Origin: Adiantum capillus-veneris
Lineage: Eukaryota; Streptophyta; Polypodiopsida; Polypodiales; Pteridaceae
NCBI GenBank assembly: GCA_014529385.2
Contig: CM043942.1
Span: 315,001 to 379,000, forward strand
Length of the DNA: 64,000 nt
Direction: 5' to 3'
Position 1 is the first letter of the stretch; each line of letters begins with the position of its first letter. Below are positions 12,734 through 23,881 of the stretch, piece after piece. The notes under the pieces are model-generated. The model did not search any database. It was not told where the DNA came from and saw only the letters and a program-made list of their open reading frames with translations. The position numbers were made by a program, and so were the translations under genes.

Positions 12734-12738
12734 ATACT
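12734..12738. repeat. Right target duplication of LARD-1
   Basis: ATACT. Bases 1-5 of the window read the same, so four bases certainly and possibly five are duplicated; the left edge of the window prevents a final call. Confidence 0.7.
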
Positions 12739-13784
12739 AGGATATAAAGATAATTATTTTACTTAGATATGCATATTTACATTATGGAAAAATACTTATG
12801 CATCTAAAAGGCATAAAATAAATCTCTTAGCAGGTGTTCCCACTATGTACGTGCCACAATACATCTACCCCCTCAAAACCTACACATCCTCTGGTATGTG
12901 CCACATTTGATTTTTTTGCAGCTTCAACTCCTTGAAGATCTTCCATGATCTCATCTTCATTGATACATTCCAAAACTTCATCTTCACTTGTGTGTTTCTC
13001 TTCCTCCTCCTCAACATCTTCTGGATCACTATCTCCTCTTCTCTTAAACACTTTGATCCTTTTCCCTGCAATGGGAACCTTTACTTATGTACCATCTAGT
13101 TCAAACAACCTGTAAGTAGCATTTCTATGCACATGCTTTACAACATACGATACAAACCATCTTTTTTGAGAACTTACGCATGACAGTATGTTGGTTATCA
13201 AGGCCACTATCATATACTAAAACCCAGTCACCTTTGTCAATTTCTTTGCTCCTAAGTCGATGTCACTTATCAAAGTAATCCTTGTTTTTGAACCTTGCAT
13301 TTTTTCAGTCGCTCTTTTGCAATCTCAATGTCTCTAGGCCTTCTCTCTAGTTGCCTTATACGCAATGGAAGGAGATTTTCCCTACTAATCCCCTCTTGCC
13401 AAGGTAGTACATTCCATGTGAGAATTTTATCTTCAATTGGAATCACTGGCTTTTGACCATACATCAGCTCTATAGGTATATAGCCAGTTACTAAACTATG
13501 TGTTGTACAATCAACCCATAAAGCATATGGAAAAAATTTTGGCCACTCTTCCTTTGAAAGCCTTGGCCAAAGTTTTGATGATAGGAGGATGACCTCTTTC
13601 ACTCTTTCCATTGCCTTCAGGGTTGTAAGTTGTAGTAAGAGAAATCTTGATTCTTAATCTGGAAAAGAACTCCCTTGCTTCCTCAGCATCTAACTCACCT
13701 CTATTTGGAGTGATCTTTTCCACACAACCATAGTGGCAAATCACCTCATCAAGAAGAAATTTGCATACATCACCTAGTGGATAG

Positions 13785-14291
13785 GTAGGCTGCAACCCAG
13801 TACAATGTTGGACATTTGAATACATTTGACAAGTTACATATAACTCTACAAGGTGAGGTACATCTTTGTACATACCCTTCCACCAATATTTTTCTTTCAA
13901 CTTAGAGAAGGTTCCTACACACCCATGTGTCCAGACAATAGACTCTCATGAACCTCTTGATGCTCTTAATGATCTCTCTTTAGCCATATTAGTTAGGTCT
14001 TCTCATGGAAGAACTAAGTATCTCATTTGCTAGAGTTCTAAAGTCATTGTGACTAGATCCACCACCCATTTATAGTGCATGGCTTAGGGTTTAGGGTTTA
14101 GGGTTTAGGGTTTAGGTAGGGTGCAAACCATCATGATGTTGGGCATTTGAATACATTTGACAAGTTACACATGACTCTACAAACTAAGATACATCTTTGT
14201 ACATACCCTTCCACTAGTATTTTTCTTTCAACTTAGAGAAGGTTTCCCACACACCCCTGTGTCTAGTCCATGGACTCTCATGAACCTCTTG
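13785..14291. repeat. Duplicated IN segment around a telomere-like tract
   Basis: About 175 bp at 13785-13960 recur, diverged, at 14114-14291. The second copy starts where the TTTAGGG tract ends. Continuity with upstream coding sequence shows that 14114-14291 is the original position and 13785-13960 the extra copy or rearranged end. Confidence 0.8.
14084..14116 (+). repeat. Interstitial telomere-type repeat (TTTAGGG)
   Basis: TTAGGG, three full TTTAGGG units and a partial TTTAGG in perfect head-to-tail order. This is the standard plant telomere unit, here inside a decayed integrase gene. Confidence 0.92.
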
Positions 14292-14628
14292 CATGAGCTC
14301 TACTTGAGTCTCATTTTTACATATAACCCTTTGTGGTGTAGCACCCCTTTATTTAGGATGCTTCCATAAGTAACCATCCCTAAAAAAGTACCCATATGCT
14401 TTCCTACATACCTTGTTGAATTCTTGTTTATACCAATCATCTTGTTTTGTTAAAGTACTCAAGTAGTTTCCAATAAGAAGCCAATCACCTTCATAAAGCT
14501 CTTTCAAGAACAATTCAAGTGGATTAGACATGCAGAGGTTGTTACCTTTGACATGAGAAATAGATTAGACTTTGTGCCCACATCATCTCCCTCATCAATC
14601 ATTTGTGACTCATCTTCATACCTTGCCC

Positions 14629-14916
14629 TTAATAGCATACTACCACTGTATTATCTTTACCTGAAATGTGATTAAACTCAATATTTAAGGACTTAATGTA
14701 GGAAATCCATCGCAACATAGCAATGTCTAGCATTGAGAAGCTTGTAATCATCCCAAGAAGTGATAGACAATCTGTTCCTACAAGTAGACATGCATCAATC
14801 AGGTATTCCTTTCCATTTTTCAAGGTTGTAACCATATCCCATAACTCTCTCTTTATCGGTGGATAGTTTCTTTGACAAGCACTTAGTAACTTTGCTCCAA
14901 ATCTCACCATATACAT
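14629..14916 (-). pseudogene. RNase H remnant of gypsy C
   Basis: The 95-codon frame ends with MLRWISYIKSLNIEFNHISG and then KDN. This is the 'R-W-...-HI-GKDN-AD' block at the end of the RNase H/connection domain in Ty3/gypsy. The following ADALSR-like piece is lost. Confidence 0.7.
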
Positions 14917-15055
14917 GCGTCCTTCTTCATCATCTTTCCCTATTGCCTATCCAATCATGTAGGACTTGTGTCTACTATCACAATTACCGGCCTTTTACAC
15001 TCATAGTCTATCTTTCTCAATGTTGGTGCTAGCTTGAGCAACTCCTTTAGTTTTT

Positions 15056-16218
15056 TCATGGCTTTAACATGTGCCTCAATCCATTTAAACTTTGATTCTT
15101 TCCAAGAAATTGATTAAGAGGATCAGCTACATGTGCATAATGTGGAATCCAAATAACATGAAAGACACATGATTCCAAAAACCTTTTAATCTTAGTGATG
15201 CTAGTGCATGTTTCTTTCATTCTTTGGATGGCAACTACCTTTGTTGGACAAGGTTTCCTACTATATGGCCCGCACATGTGCGCCACAATGAGCACCTCCT
15301 AGACATCAACCATAGACTTTTTCCCTGACAAAGTAAGATTCACTTCCTCCAAACTAGATAAAATTTTATCACAATCATTTATGTGATATGCCACAAACTT
15401 GTGGCACCCCTTTAGATCCAAATCTTCATCTTTCTCACTTTCTTCACATATTTTGATAGGCAAATCATCAATGAAAGGCATTGTGATTTGAGGAATAAAG
15501 TCACATAAGACCTTATTCATCCCATTCATCATATGTGCAACCGAGTTGGTTGCTCCCTATGGTAAGGTACACATCCTTACGAAACCTAAAGGTGTCTGAA
15601 TGGTTGTCAAGTCTCTACTTTCAATTGCAAGATTAAATTGATCATACCCTGAGTAGAGATCCCCCATTGAGTAGATTGCTCTTCTTGCAACCGCCTCTGT
15701 AAACTCATCCACAATTGGATCCGTATCTACATTTCTAATTGTCACTTTGTTCTTTGGTTGCATATCTTGGATGAATCGTTAAGCACCATTCTTCTTTGGG
15801 ACTGTGAACCACCTACTTGAGTATGGAGCACAAGAAGGCTCCAAAATTCCCACTTTAATCTTCTGATTTGATAGATCTACTAATTTTGATAAATGAGCCT
15901 TTGGAACAAGAATAGGTCGTAGATTCCAGGCACATGAGGTATCGTAAAAGTTACTATAGGAGCTACAACAGAAGGATCAACGCATCCTATCTCATGTGGC
16001 TCAAATGCAAAAGCCTTACCATGTTTTGAAAGAATTTATTTGAAGCACTTTATCTCCTCTTTTGTTAGAAAGTCCTCGCATCCAATCTGCAGCTCCTGAA
16101 GAGAGTCCTTTGTGAAGGTGTGCTCGATATTTTTAGGATTCCTCAAACTTGATTGCAAAGAAGCCTGCTCAATCTTTTCCCTATTGTTGGGTGGTAAGGG
16201 TGAAGCTACTGGGTTCAC
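15056..16218 (-). pseudogene. Reverse transcriptase of gypsy C
   Basis: Frames at 16218-16036, 15763-15557, 15532-15299 and 15295-15056 are successive parts of one RT. Visible blocks are the KHGKAFAFE entry, DMQPKNKVTIRNV, GDLYSGYDQFNLA, the TPLGFVRMCTLP block and MPFIDDLPIK, which holds the catalytic FxDD. The same blocks occur in H at 56839-57650. The GDLYSGYDQF and 'FIDD' wording mark this as a lineage distinct from J and I. Stops and frameshifts make it non-functional. Confidence 0.85.
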
Positions 16219-16289
16219 CTTGTCTTGTATTTAGCTTCAACATGGACTTTTGTGCCAATTGCTTGGTTGCTAGTTTGGTACCAAAATAG

Positions 16290-17540
16290 GACACGTAAGT
16301 GTCCTTTTTTAAAAAATTTAAATTAAATGCTACTTGCATTACACAGTTTATTTAAGAAAACCCTCTTGATATTCTTAGATATGTTAGCTAGAGGGTCTTT
16401 TAAAAATATAACCTTGCATTTTAGAATCTACCATGATCAAGAACTATACTCATCAAGTTGACCCTCGTAAGACTGGGATTGATGGTTTGAAGAAATTGAC
16501 TTTGTAAGCTCAAGACAAAATGAAGCGACCTTGTCGAAAGTTTTAGGTGTCTTTTTCACAATTTTGCTATAGACAATTGAAAGTTTCAAGTGCAAAAAAA
16601 TTGACTTGGGAGTATATAAAATAATGGAAATCTCTATGCGTTTGATATAGCTATTTCAAGCATATCGTTGTATACAAACAAAAATATATTTTTGATGTAT
16701 TTGTGAGTTTTAAAAAGTGATGCATTGCTTATCCTTTCCCTCTAGGACTCAAGGTGGCAAGTAGAAGGGCTTTAGTATGCAAAAATTATTGGATTATTTT
16801 AAATATTCAAAACAGCATAAGAGAGAACTTTGATATTTTCATTATTGAGACATAAGCATTCAGAACCTCAAATAATATCAAACTTTCTATGTAGATCAAC
16901 TAAATGTATCAAAGTACATGGTACATGCACACTTGGGGTGCCCAAAACCTTGGTTTTAATGTTATTATGGAGAACTCAAGATTTTCAAGTGTTTTTCCAC
17001 GATAAAAAATTCAAGATAGAGTTCAAGCAACGAGATTTAATTGAGTTAGGGAGCCCAAAAAATACGTAGTTTCTTGGTTTCAACATATACAGTCATTTAT
17101 AGTTATCAAATTGCACTAGAATAGCCCCAATTCCATGAGGGGAGCTTTGGAAGACCAAAATTATGCTCTAATTCAACACGTGCTCAAGTATGAAATTATG
17201 TCTATAACTTGCGTGTGATTTGGAAACTTGTCTTTAGGGTGCATTCCATTGTTTTTTAACACTAAGTGCTAATACTTGGCTTTTATAAAGATAAAAAGGA
17301 CCATCTCTACAAAAAGATAGAAGAATTTTATGATTTTTATGGCAAAACAACTTGAAATTTTACAAAATTTATGACTTAGAACTTACCACAATTCTATCCA
17401 TACGGATTGTATTTTGACATGGAGAAAAATCGAGTGATTTCTTTCCCTCATGACCAACCTATGGTATAAGCAAGGTATAAAAAAATTAGTTCTAGCTTGA
17501 CAAATAAATTTCCATAACCTGGAAGGAAAATAGGACACTT
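16290..17540. mobile_element. ~1.25 kb insert in C with palindromic ends, unclassified
   Basis: In related element H about 450 bp separate protease and RT; in C the gap is ~1.7 kb. Near both edges of the extra DNA lies AAATAGGACAC(G/T)TAAGTGTCC (16285 region and 17527 region), a near-perfect palindrome. The sequence between is AT-rich with no credible ORF. It could be a small DNA transposon with palindromic tips. No target duplication could be fixed by eye. Confidence 0.4.
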
Positions 17541-17908
17541 AAGTGTCCAATTATAGAACTAGTGTTGAAGACTTCTATGATCTGATACATTTCCACAGAG
17601 TATACTTCCACAACTTTGTTCCCACGATGCAAACTAAACTGTATTATAGCATCAAGATCACCCATAGTATTTACAAAAGAAACTTGCTCGCACAAACCCA
17701 AAACATTTTTGGTAGGCTCTTACAACCCACTCTCCTTCATACCTATTTGTAGATTATGTACATACTGCCTCTCACATCTCCTCAAATCTTCCAGGTTTCA
17801 TAAAACATACTGATCCATTCCTTGTTACCAAGGAGCCTGTTAAACACGATACATTTATTTTAGGAGCATGCGAGACTCTTTTTCTTTCTATACCACTGCA
17901 ATCCTGCT

Positions 17909-18223
17909 CTACAATGGTACTTGGCCAAACACCATCATTTCCCTATGATCATGAAACTCTTTACTCACCTTTGGTAGAGGACGATCTCTGAGGTTGTCAT
18001 GATTTCTTTCATGATTTACACAAACTATCAAAAATTGAACAACACGTTTAACATCTTTGCTTTGTATCCTGGCATAATCCGAACCATCATACATTAGCTT
18101 TGTTTCCATTAGAACTCCCACAATGTAGGGTTGTCCAAGGATAAGATGGTAGGATGATGTAATGTATCCAACATTTTTTAATAAAAGTATTTCATTTACT
18201 TTGCAAATATTTAAGGTTCTCAT
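17909..18223 (-). pseudogene. Protease-region remnant of gypsy C
   Basis: The 104-codon frame contains SYHLILGQPY, the conserved ILG-Q/R-P block of retroviral-type aspartic proteases. A linker follows (METKLMYDGSDYARI, VCVNHERNHDN, KVSKEFHD). The same order, even more broken, is at ~56090-56350 in H. The catalytic DSG/DHGSE part is missing at the right end, where the LTR of L begins. Confidence 0.75.
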
Positions 18224-18239
18224 CTTGTTAAGTCTTAAA

Positions 18240-20231
18240 ACGTTCCAACAGACAACGAAAAGATTGGATCGGAAATGGGACTCTTGAACTATGAATTATG
18301 ACCCTTATTCACTTGAAAACTATAGGTTGATGGGAAGCTTAATCCTCAAGACTGTATCTAGAGATAAGAGTTGACCTTTTAAAAAAATAGAGCAATTTTA
18401 GGAAAGGCGAAGTATTTTTAGGAAAGAAAGAGAAGGGAATTAAGTTTAGAGTTCTTGTCTTGGAAGCCAAGCTTCTTTTAAAATTGTAGAATCGAAATTG
18501 CGCATCAGAATTCATGCCCGCAAAAAAAAAAAAAAACAATTGAAGAGCCGCGAATGTACACGAACTTATCTCTCTTTGCTTCCCTCTATTCTTAGCTGGC
18601 CTTGAGAGCGTATATAAAGACCCTCTTCGTTCTTTTTGAAGACAGAAACACTCACTCTCAGAAGCGGAATCTCTCTTTTGTAGACATCCGAGTTACCTTC
18701 TCTTCCTTAACCTCTCTCCCTCAAGCTCTTAACTTCAAGCCATCTCCATCTCCAAGTCTTCTCTACCATCATCATGTTGCCCTTCGGATTATTGAGGTCT
18801 CTTTCTTTCTTTCCCTTTTCTCTACCTCGTTTTGATGGTCCCAAAGCGAGTGACTCGAAGCTTGAAGGATGCTCATGTCGTTCCATCTCCAAGAAAGGTG
18901 CAAAAGAAGGTATCATCTACTCCAATCATAACTCAAGCGGAGGTATCGACTTCAAAAGAAAGTAAAATTTTCCAACCTCAAACACGGGAGGTAATCCAAC
19001 ATATCGCTATTTGATAAGACAAATCTTTAATTCTACATTGCTATTCATGTTACTTGGAAAGCTAAGATTAGGGAGCCCCTTAAACCGCCCAGGAACGTGA
19101 GTCTATTACAAGAAACAAGCATATATTTTTATATATTAGTAAAAAGCCTGTTTGATAAATTATCACTGTTTGTTAAATTGTTATTGCTTGATAAATTTTT
19201 ATCGTTTGATAAGCTGTTACTAATTGATATGAAGAACTGGTTCATCATGTTTGAAGAATCATTTAAAGAGAAGAATTGTTGAAAGAATATCTTTTGTTCC
19301 TTGGGCTTAGGGAGATGATTCCGCAGTTAGCAGAGATTAAGCAGAGGTTATCGGCTCTCTTTTATTCCTCGTGGTTAGCGGGATGTCTCACGGGTAGCTG
19401 GATTCCTGGCGGCTAGCAAGATGCCTCGTGGTTAGCAAGATGGAAAGGTTGCGCAATTTGCGGTTAGGGAATAAATCCTTTGCAAAGGCTCTGTTGGTTA
19501 GACAAAAAAAGTATGCGGGTAGCGGCAAACTCATGAGGAATTGGAAAAGTTATTTTTGTTGAAATATAGGACTATCTGCATTAAGCCTTGTTTGAAATTT
19601 TTTTGGTATTTTTTGAAGGGCTGTATAAAAGAATCTGTGTTTGGAACTAATTAAGGAGCACTATTTGTATATTTAAAATAACTTGATAGTAATTAGAAAA
19701 CAAGCTAAAAAGTGTGAGTGTGGGGTGGAAAGTGGGGGCTGGCTCAGGTTGCCAGTCAAGGATGGGTTGTCTCGGTTAGTCAAGAAACTCTCCACTACCT
19801 CTTATTGAGAGAAGTGAAATTAGAGACTCATTGCGTCAAGAGTTGATACTTCCCAAATGTACGTGTCCCTTAAAACTATGGACCCAATTAGTCGGGTACT
19901 TTTCACAAGATTACTAGTTAGTTTAGATTAAATCTCATATCATATTTATGGTTTATGGATGGCAGTTGTGCCTCTTAAACGTGGGGAAAAAGGCGTTGGT
20001 TATGGATTCTAAATATGTGAATGGGATTTCATCTTTATGCTAGGAAACAGATTTCATTGGAATCCTTGATTTATCAATTTGTCTTGTGGCGTATGACCCT
20101 TATAACCACAAACACGATGGTTCGTATCTCTACTTTGTGGAGACGGAGTAGGGTGTCGTCAATGAAATAGGAGAATAAACAAAGGCCGTCTATCAAGTCG
20201 CCCCAATCTTCTTGGGGTTGGGAATCTCACA
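18240..20231 (+). repeat. 5' LTR of gypsy L
   Basis: It ends ...TCTCACA at 20231, directly before a PBS. Its 3' half (19326 onward) recurs at 63506-64000. The start is not resolved: a TGTTAAG at 18226 is one candidate. A TATA box lies at 18611. A short frame (18833-19014, 60 codons, basic, starting MMVPKRVTRS) lies downstream of it and is of unknown meaning. An imperfect ~20-bp repeat containing GGTTAGCGGGATG recurs four times at 19362-19441. Confidence 0.7.
18611..18617 (+). promoter_or_regulatory. TATA box in the LTR of L
   Basis: TATATAA in a GC-flanked context, about 1.6 kb before the LTR end, followed by a C/T-rich leader. Consistent with an RNA polymerase II start in the U3/R region. 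Confidence 0.6.
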
Positions 20232-20233
20232 AT

Positions 20234-20246
20234 TGGTATCAGAGCG
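20234..20246 (+). other. Primer-binding site of L (initiator tRNA-Met)
   Basis: TGGTATCAGAGCG two bases after the LTR end. This is the classic plant initiator-tRNA-Met PBS. Confidence 0.88.
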
Positions 20247-20473
20247 TATGTTAAAACAATTTAATTGGTTGTTTCAAGCTTCCTCATGTGTATGGTTTTC
20301 TATTCCCATGATCGGACTCACAAAGATACTACGTTATGCCGATTGACATGTACCATAATTATGGTTGAAACATCTATTATGTTTTCTCATGGAGAGATCT
20401 TTTCTAGACCCCTATATGACATTTTGATGATTTTATGAATAGAAGATTGAGTTGTTTTTCTACAAAGAAATTG

Positions 20474-20704
20474 TTTGACTAGTTAAGTCATGAAAGTGGG
20501 CTTTTTTGGTGGATTGGATGAGCCATGATTGGTTAAGTCATGTGATGAGATAACCCATGACTGGTTAAGTCATGTGATTGAGATAATTCATGACTAATTA
20601 AGTCATGTGACTAAGTTTTTAAGTCAAGATTGGTTAAGTCAAGATTGGGTAAGTCATGTGATTGAATTTTAATGAATCAGATAAGTGATGATTGGTTAAG
20701 TCAT
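20474..20704 (+). repeat. Leader repeat array of L with hairpin-prone units
   Basis: Seven units related to CATGACTGGTTAAGTCATG lie between PBS and gag: 20474, 20524, 20556, 20589, 20625, 20641 and 20686. The best units have arms CATGACT and AGTCATG around a 5-nt centre, so each could fold into a hairpin in the RNA. Spacing is irregular. Confidence 0.8.
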
Positions 20705-20870
20705 ACGCTGGAGCTTTTAGTGGACTGGATAAGTCTAAGTTTGGAAAGTATCCTATTGATTTGAGTTATTATAAACATTGATGTACACTCAAGGGAATCC
20801 TCAATTCACTTCTATGTTGGAAACCCCCCAGAATGATACTATCTATACGGAGATTCGGGAGAAGAAGTAG

Positions 20871-21565
20871 TTGCTCAAACAAATGCAACCACCTTCTTTT
20901 AAAGGAGAGGGTGATGATATTGAGAAAGATGCAAAAGTATGGATTGAAGCTATGGATGATTACTTCTCTGCTCCAAGGACCACACCTACAAATCAAGCAA
21001 TGCTAGGAATGTTTTGCCTCTCAAGGGAAGCAAAATTATGTTGGAAAGAGCATTGTTTTGATATGGGAGTATTAGAGAACTCTCAGAGTTGGTGGAAAAT
21101 CAAACAAGTGGTGAAGGGAAGATACTTACCCCCTACCTATGAAGCGATAACGATGAATGAGTTCTTTAGATTGAAACAATACAGTTTATCCTTGGAAGAG
21201 TACTACTCAAAGTTTGTAAGTCTTAGACATTACGCACCATCAATGACCATAGAGCAGCAGGTAGATCGCTTTTGTCAAGGTTTAAGAGAACTAATTAGCT
21301 CGCGATTGGAAGCTTTAAAACCTACCACTATACAAGATGCTTTACTACGAGCCAAACATTTAATGAAGGAATAAGGGATTACAAGAAGAACTAAACAGAA
21401 TCAAAGTTTCAATGATAGACAACCACAAAGGGTTTATGCCGCTAATGCACAAGATTCTCCGCGCTTGAATGTTTGATGCTTTGAATGTGGAGAGTTGGGA
21501 CATTATCAAAATTCTTGTCCACGACTGATTAATGGAGCAGTAGTAGTAGCAAATGAAGCAGACTA
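20871..21565 (+). pseudogene. Gag of gypsy L, with zinc knuckle
   Basis: The 167-codon frame at 20871-21374 has the Retrotrans_gag pattern: PPSFKGEGD, then WIEAMDDYF, then a central W-K-V-K-RYLP block and LSLEEYYSKF. After an in-frame TAA it continues through one more stop to a CCHC knuckle, CFECGELGHYQNSC (C-X2-C-X4-H-X4-C, near 21478-21519), and stops at ANEAD. Protease and pol of L are not found: sequence of J starts ~25 bases later. Confidence 0.8.
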
Positions 21566-21847
21566 AGGGCATCACCCTTTTAAAAATAATGATGGTCGCT
21601 AGTTATTAGAGTAGGTTATTTTTATCATTATCTTTAGTTTTCACCCGATCCATTGTAAATTTCCATTTTTTGTAAATATCCTCTCTCTAGGTGATGGTCA
21701 CAAAGGCCCACCTAGAGATTCCCATCTTTTAATAACCTCCCAAAACAAAGCAAGGGTCAACCACAACGGGCCCACCACTTGATTTGTCTCCCCAATTAAG
21801 CTTACCCTAACCACACTGGGATTACCATAATCCAAGCAGCCAACACC

Positions 21848-21855
21848 TATAAATT
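21848..21855 (+). promoter_or_regulatory. TATA box in the LTR of J
   Basis: CTATAAAT, about 650 bp before the LTR end. Plausible RNA polymerase II promoter for J; no second copy to test it. Confidence 0.5.
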
Positions 21856-22224
21856 AGCATTGAGAGGTCACTATCGGGGGGGGGGGGGGGCAATTCATGA
21901 GGAACCAAGCATTTGGTAGAGTGTAGAGGGAAGGATTAACACTATCACCATCATGGGGAGGAGGCTTGTGTGTTGGGTTTGCCTTGGGAATTGCACCATG
22001 CGAAGGGAACCACATCCATCTCTCGACTCCAATGGTCGATGCACTCACGTATGCACGCTCTTGGTGGTGAGTATTCACAATCATTGAGCCGCCCTAGAGA
22101 ACGCACAAAATAAGTTGCACCACCTCCTTCCCCTACCTCTATACCACCACGGCATGCCACCTTGTAAATATTGCAGAAATAATTCACTCTCACACCCTCG
22201 AGGGTTTTCATCATTTGCAAGTAT

Positions 22225-22343
<119 letters not shown>

Positions 22344-22506
22344 GTAGGCTTGCGGTGTTCATATCATCATGGGTTTTGCGTCCTAGCCAATCAAAGCTAG
22401 GTGGTGCCCCTTGTTCACTTTACCGTGGGCAGGCTCGAGGCACGCCATTTGGCCCCCGGCGTTTTAGAGGCCGTCGGGGTTCGGGGTCCACTTTGCGTCC
22501 ATCATT

Positions 22507-22524
22507 TGGTGTCCCCACTGAGGA
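22507..22524 (+). other. Primer-binding site of J
   Basis: TGGTGTCCCCACTGAGGA, two bases after the LTR end. It differs from the PBS of LARD-1 at one of 18 positions. Confidence 0.75.
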
Positions 22525-22580
22525 GGGATTTTCTAAGACCCTTCAATTTACAATGCTGAAAGTGACGCCCACTATCAATC

Positions 22581-23768
22581 ATGGACGAATGGCTGAAGGA
22601 ATTTTCTAACTGGAGGACGGAAGAAGAGGAGACGAAGGAGTCACTAGCCGCCTTCATTGAGGTGCTACTGCCAGGCTGCAGTGTCATCAGCGTTCAAGAG
22701 GTAAATTCTCCATCTCTTGTTGCTCATTCTAACTATAAATCGAAAGCATCAGGTGGGAGATTGGTGAAGTGCCATCACTGTTGTCACCCAAGGCACACGG
22801 TCGATGAGTGCCAGCAACGAAGGCAGCGGAAGGGCTGAAGTCATCTACATCGATATTCATCGCAAAGAAGTCATTCATGTCAAGGAAGGGAAGCAAACGG
22901 TGAGGCCTCTTTTCCCTAAAGAAACTGCAGTCAAAGATATCACTCCAACGTGGCCTAAAGGGGCTGCTCGAGCCAAAGGCAAGGAGAAGATAGGCTAGCT
23001 TGGAAACACATGACCCCGAAGGGAGAGGCATCTGGCCAAGCAAGTGCTTCAAGCTCAGAGAGCCGGGTTGTACCCACTTTGTCAAAGAAGAAGTCATCCA
23101 AAGCTAAGCGGCGGAAGGTCGCCTACCGATTTGCATGACGCATGCAAGTGCTACCAATCCACTTTGACAATCCAGAAGAAGAAGTGATGAGAAGATTCCC
23201 ATGTCCTAGGGAAGAGTGGTTTGGCTACTTCTCTCGCTATTTTGGGAAGTGAGTGGAGGACCTTTCTCCTCTCCCTGTACAATGTATCCTGAAGAAGCTC
23301 TCTACCACGGGAGAGACCTGGTGGGCTAGAGAGGAGCTGCAATTGAATGGAGTAGAATTCATGCAACACGCCGATTACGGAAATTACCTACAATTGTTGT
23401 TAGCCAAAAGGCTGGGAGTGGTCAGACGTGTCGCCATCATCGCGTACGTGCTGAGCAACGAAGGAAAGGTAGAGCCCATGAAAGATGAAGACCTCTTGTG
23501 GATGTGCCGACTTATCAACACTGGCATGGTAAGAGTATAAGTAAGTATTCCACCCTCTGTGCATGATGGAAAACAACGCGACGGCATTCCCATTCAGATT
23601 CCTGCAGCATATGCATGTGAATATCTATGTAGATAGGAAAGTCTTCTACCAACAGAAGATCGTTTACCTATTCGGTGCGACGGTACTAGGAGAAATCCTC
23701 AATTCCCTGAACCCTATCATTCTCCCCATATTAGACTACCATCATTTCTTTAATGTCTCTATTTTTAT
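22581..23768 (+). pseudogene. ORF1 of J, upstream of gag
   Basis: Starts at ATG 22581 (MDEWLKEFSNW), 57 bases after the PBS. The first 85 codons include CHHCCHPRHTVDEC, a perfect C-X2-C-X4-H-X4-C spacing, so it may bind nucleic acid. The frame then continues, broken by stops and shifts, through 22804-22998 and 23253-23540 (REEWFGYFS, ETWWAREEL) to 23563-23778 (VDRKVFYQQKIVYLFG). The last part recurs in K at 59893-60010. Tat/Ogre elements typically have such an ORF1 of unknown function. Confidence 0.65.
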
Positions 23769-23881
23769 CCTGTTTTAACCTATCCATCCACCCCTGTAAA
23801 AAGCCGCTACGAGCCGCTGCTGTTGATGTAAAAAAAAAAGAGAAAAAAAGAAAAAGGTTTGTAATTTCCCGAGTCACCACC

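Larger units (their letters stand above)
12827..14531 (-). pseudogene. Integrase region of gypsy C
   Basis: Frames 14531-14349, 13900-13511, 13611-13270 and 13051-12827 give the IN N-terminal region (YWWKGMYKDV), the core and an acidic C-terminal extension ending in HVHSGNTC. From the family's usual layout, a stretch holding the first catalytic Asp is missing between LQPTYPLG and VCKFLLDEV. The second catalytic Asp is replaced, reading TPNRGEL where D is expected before RG. The conserved NPEGNGKSER block with the Glu is present. The enzyme is dead. A 5' part of IN is duplicated (13785-13960 and 14114-14291). Confidence 0.8.
12739..18235 (-). mobile_element. Gypsy element C, decayed, both LTRs missing
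   Basis: Degenerate minus-strand Ty3/gypsy pol in the order protease (18223-17909), RT (16218-15056), RNase H (14916-14629) and integrase (14531-12827). It is closely related to element H on the opposite strand. Many stops and frameshifts break it. It is interrupted by a ~1.25 kb insert (~16290-17540), and LARD-1 entered its 3' region at 12734-12738. Its gag end is cut off where the LTR of L begins. No LTR of its own is visible here. Confidence 0.85.

Noticed and set aside
18833-19014. Basic 60-codon frame starting MMVPKRVTRS
   Set aside because: Lies within the LTR of L after the TATA box; could be a short leader ORF, but there is no homologue in the second LTR half to test it, so not called a gene.
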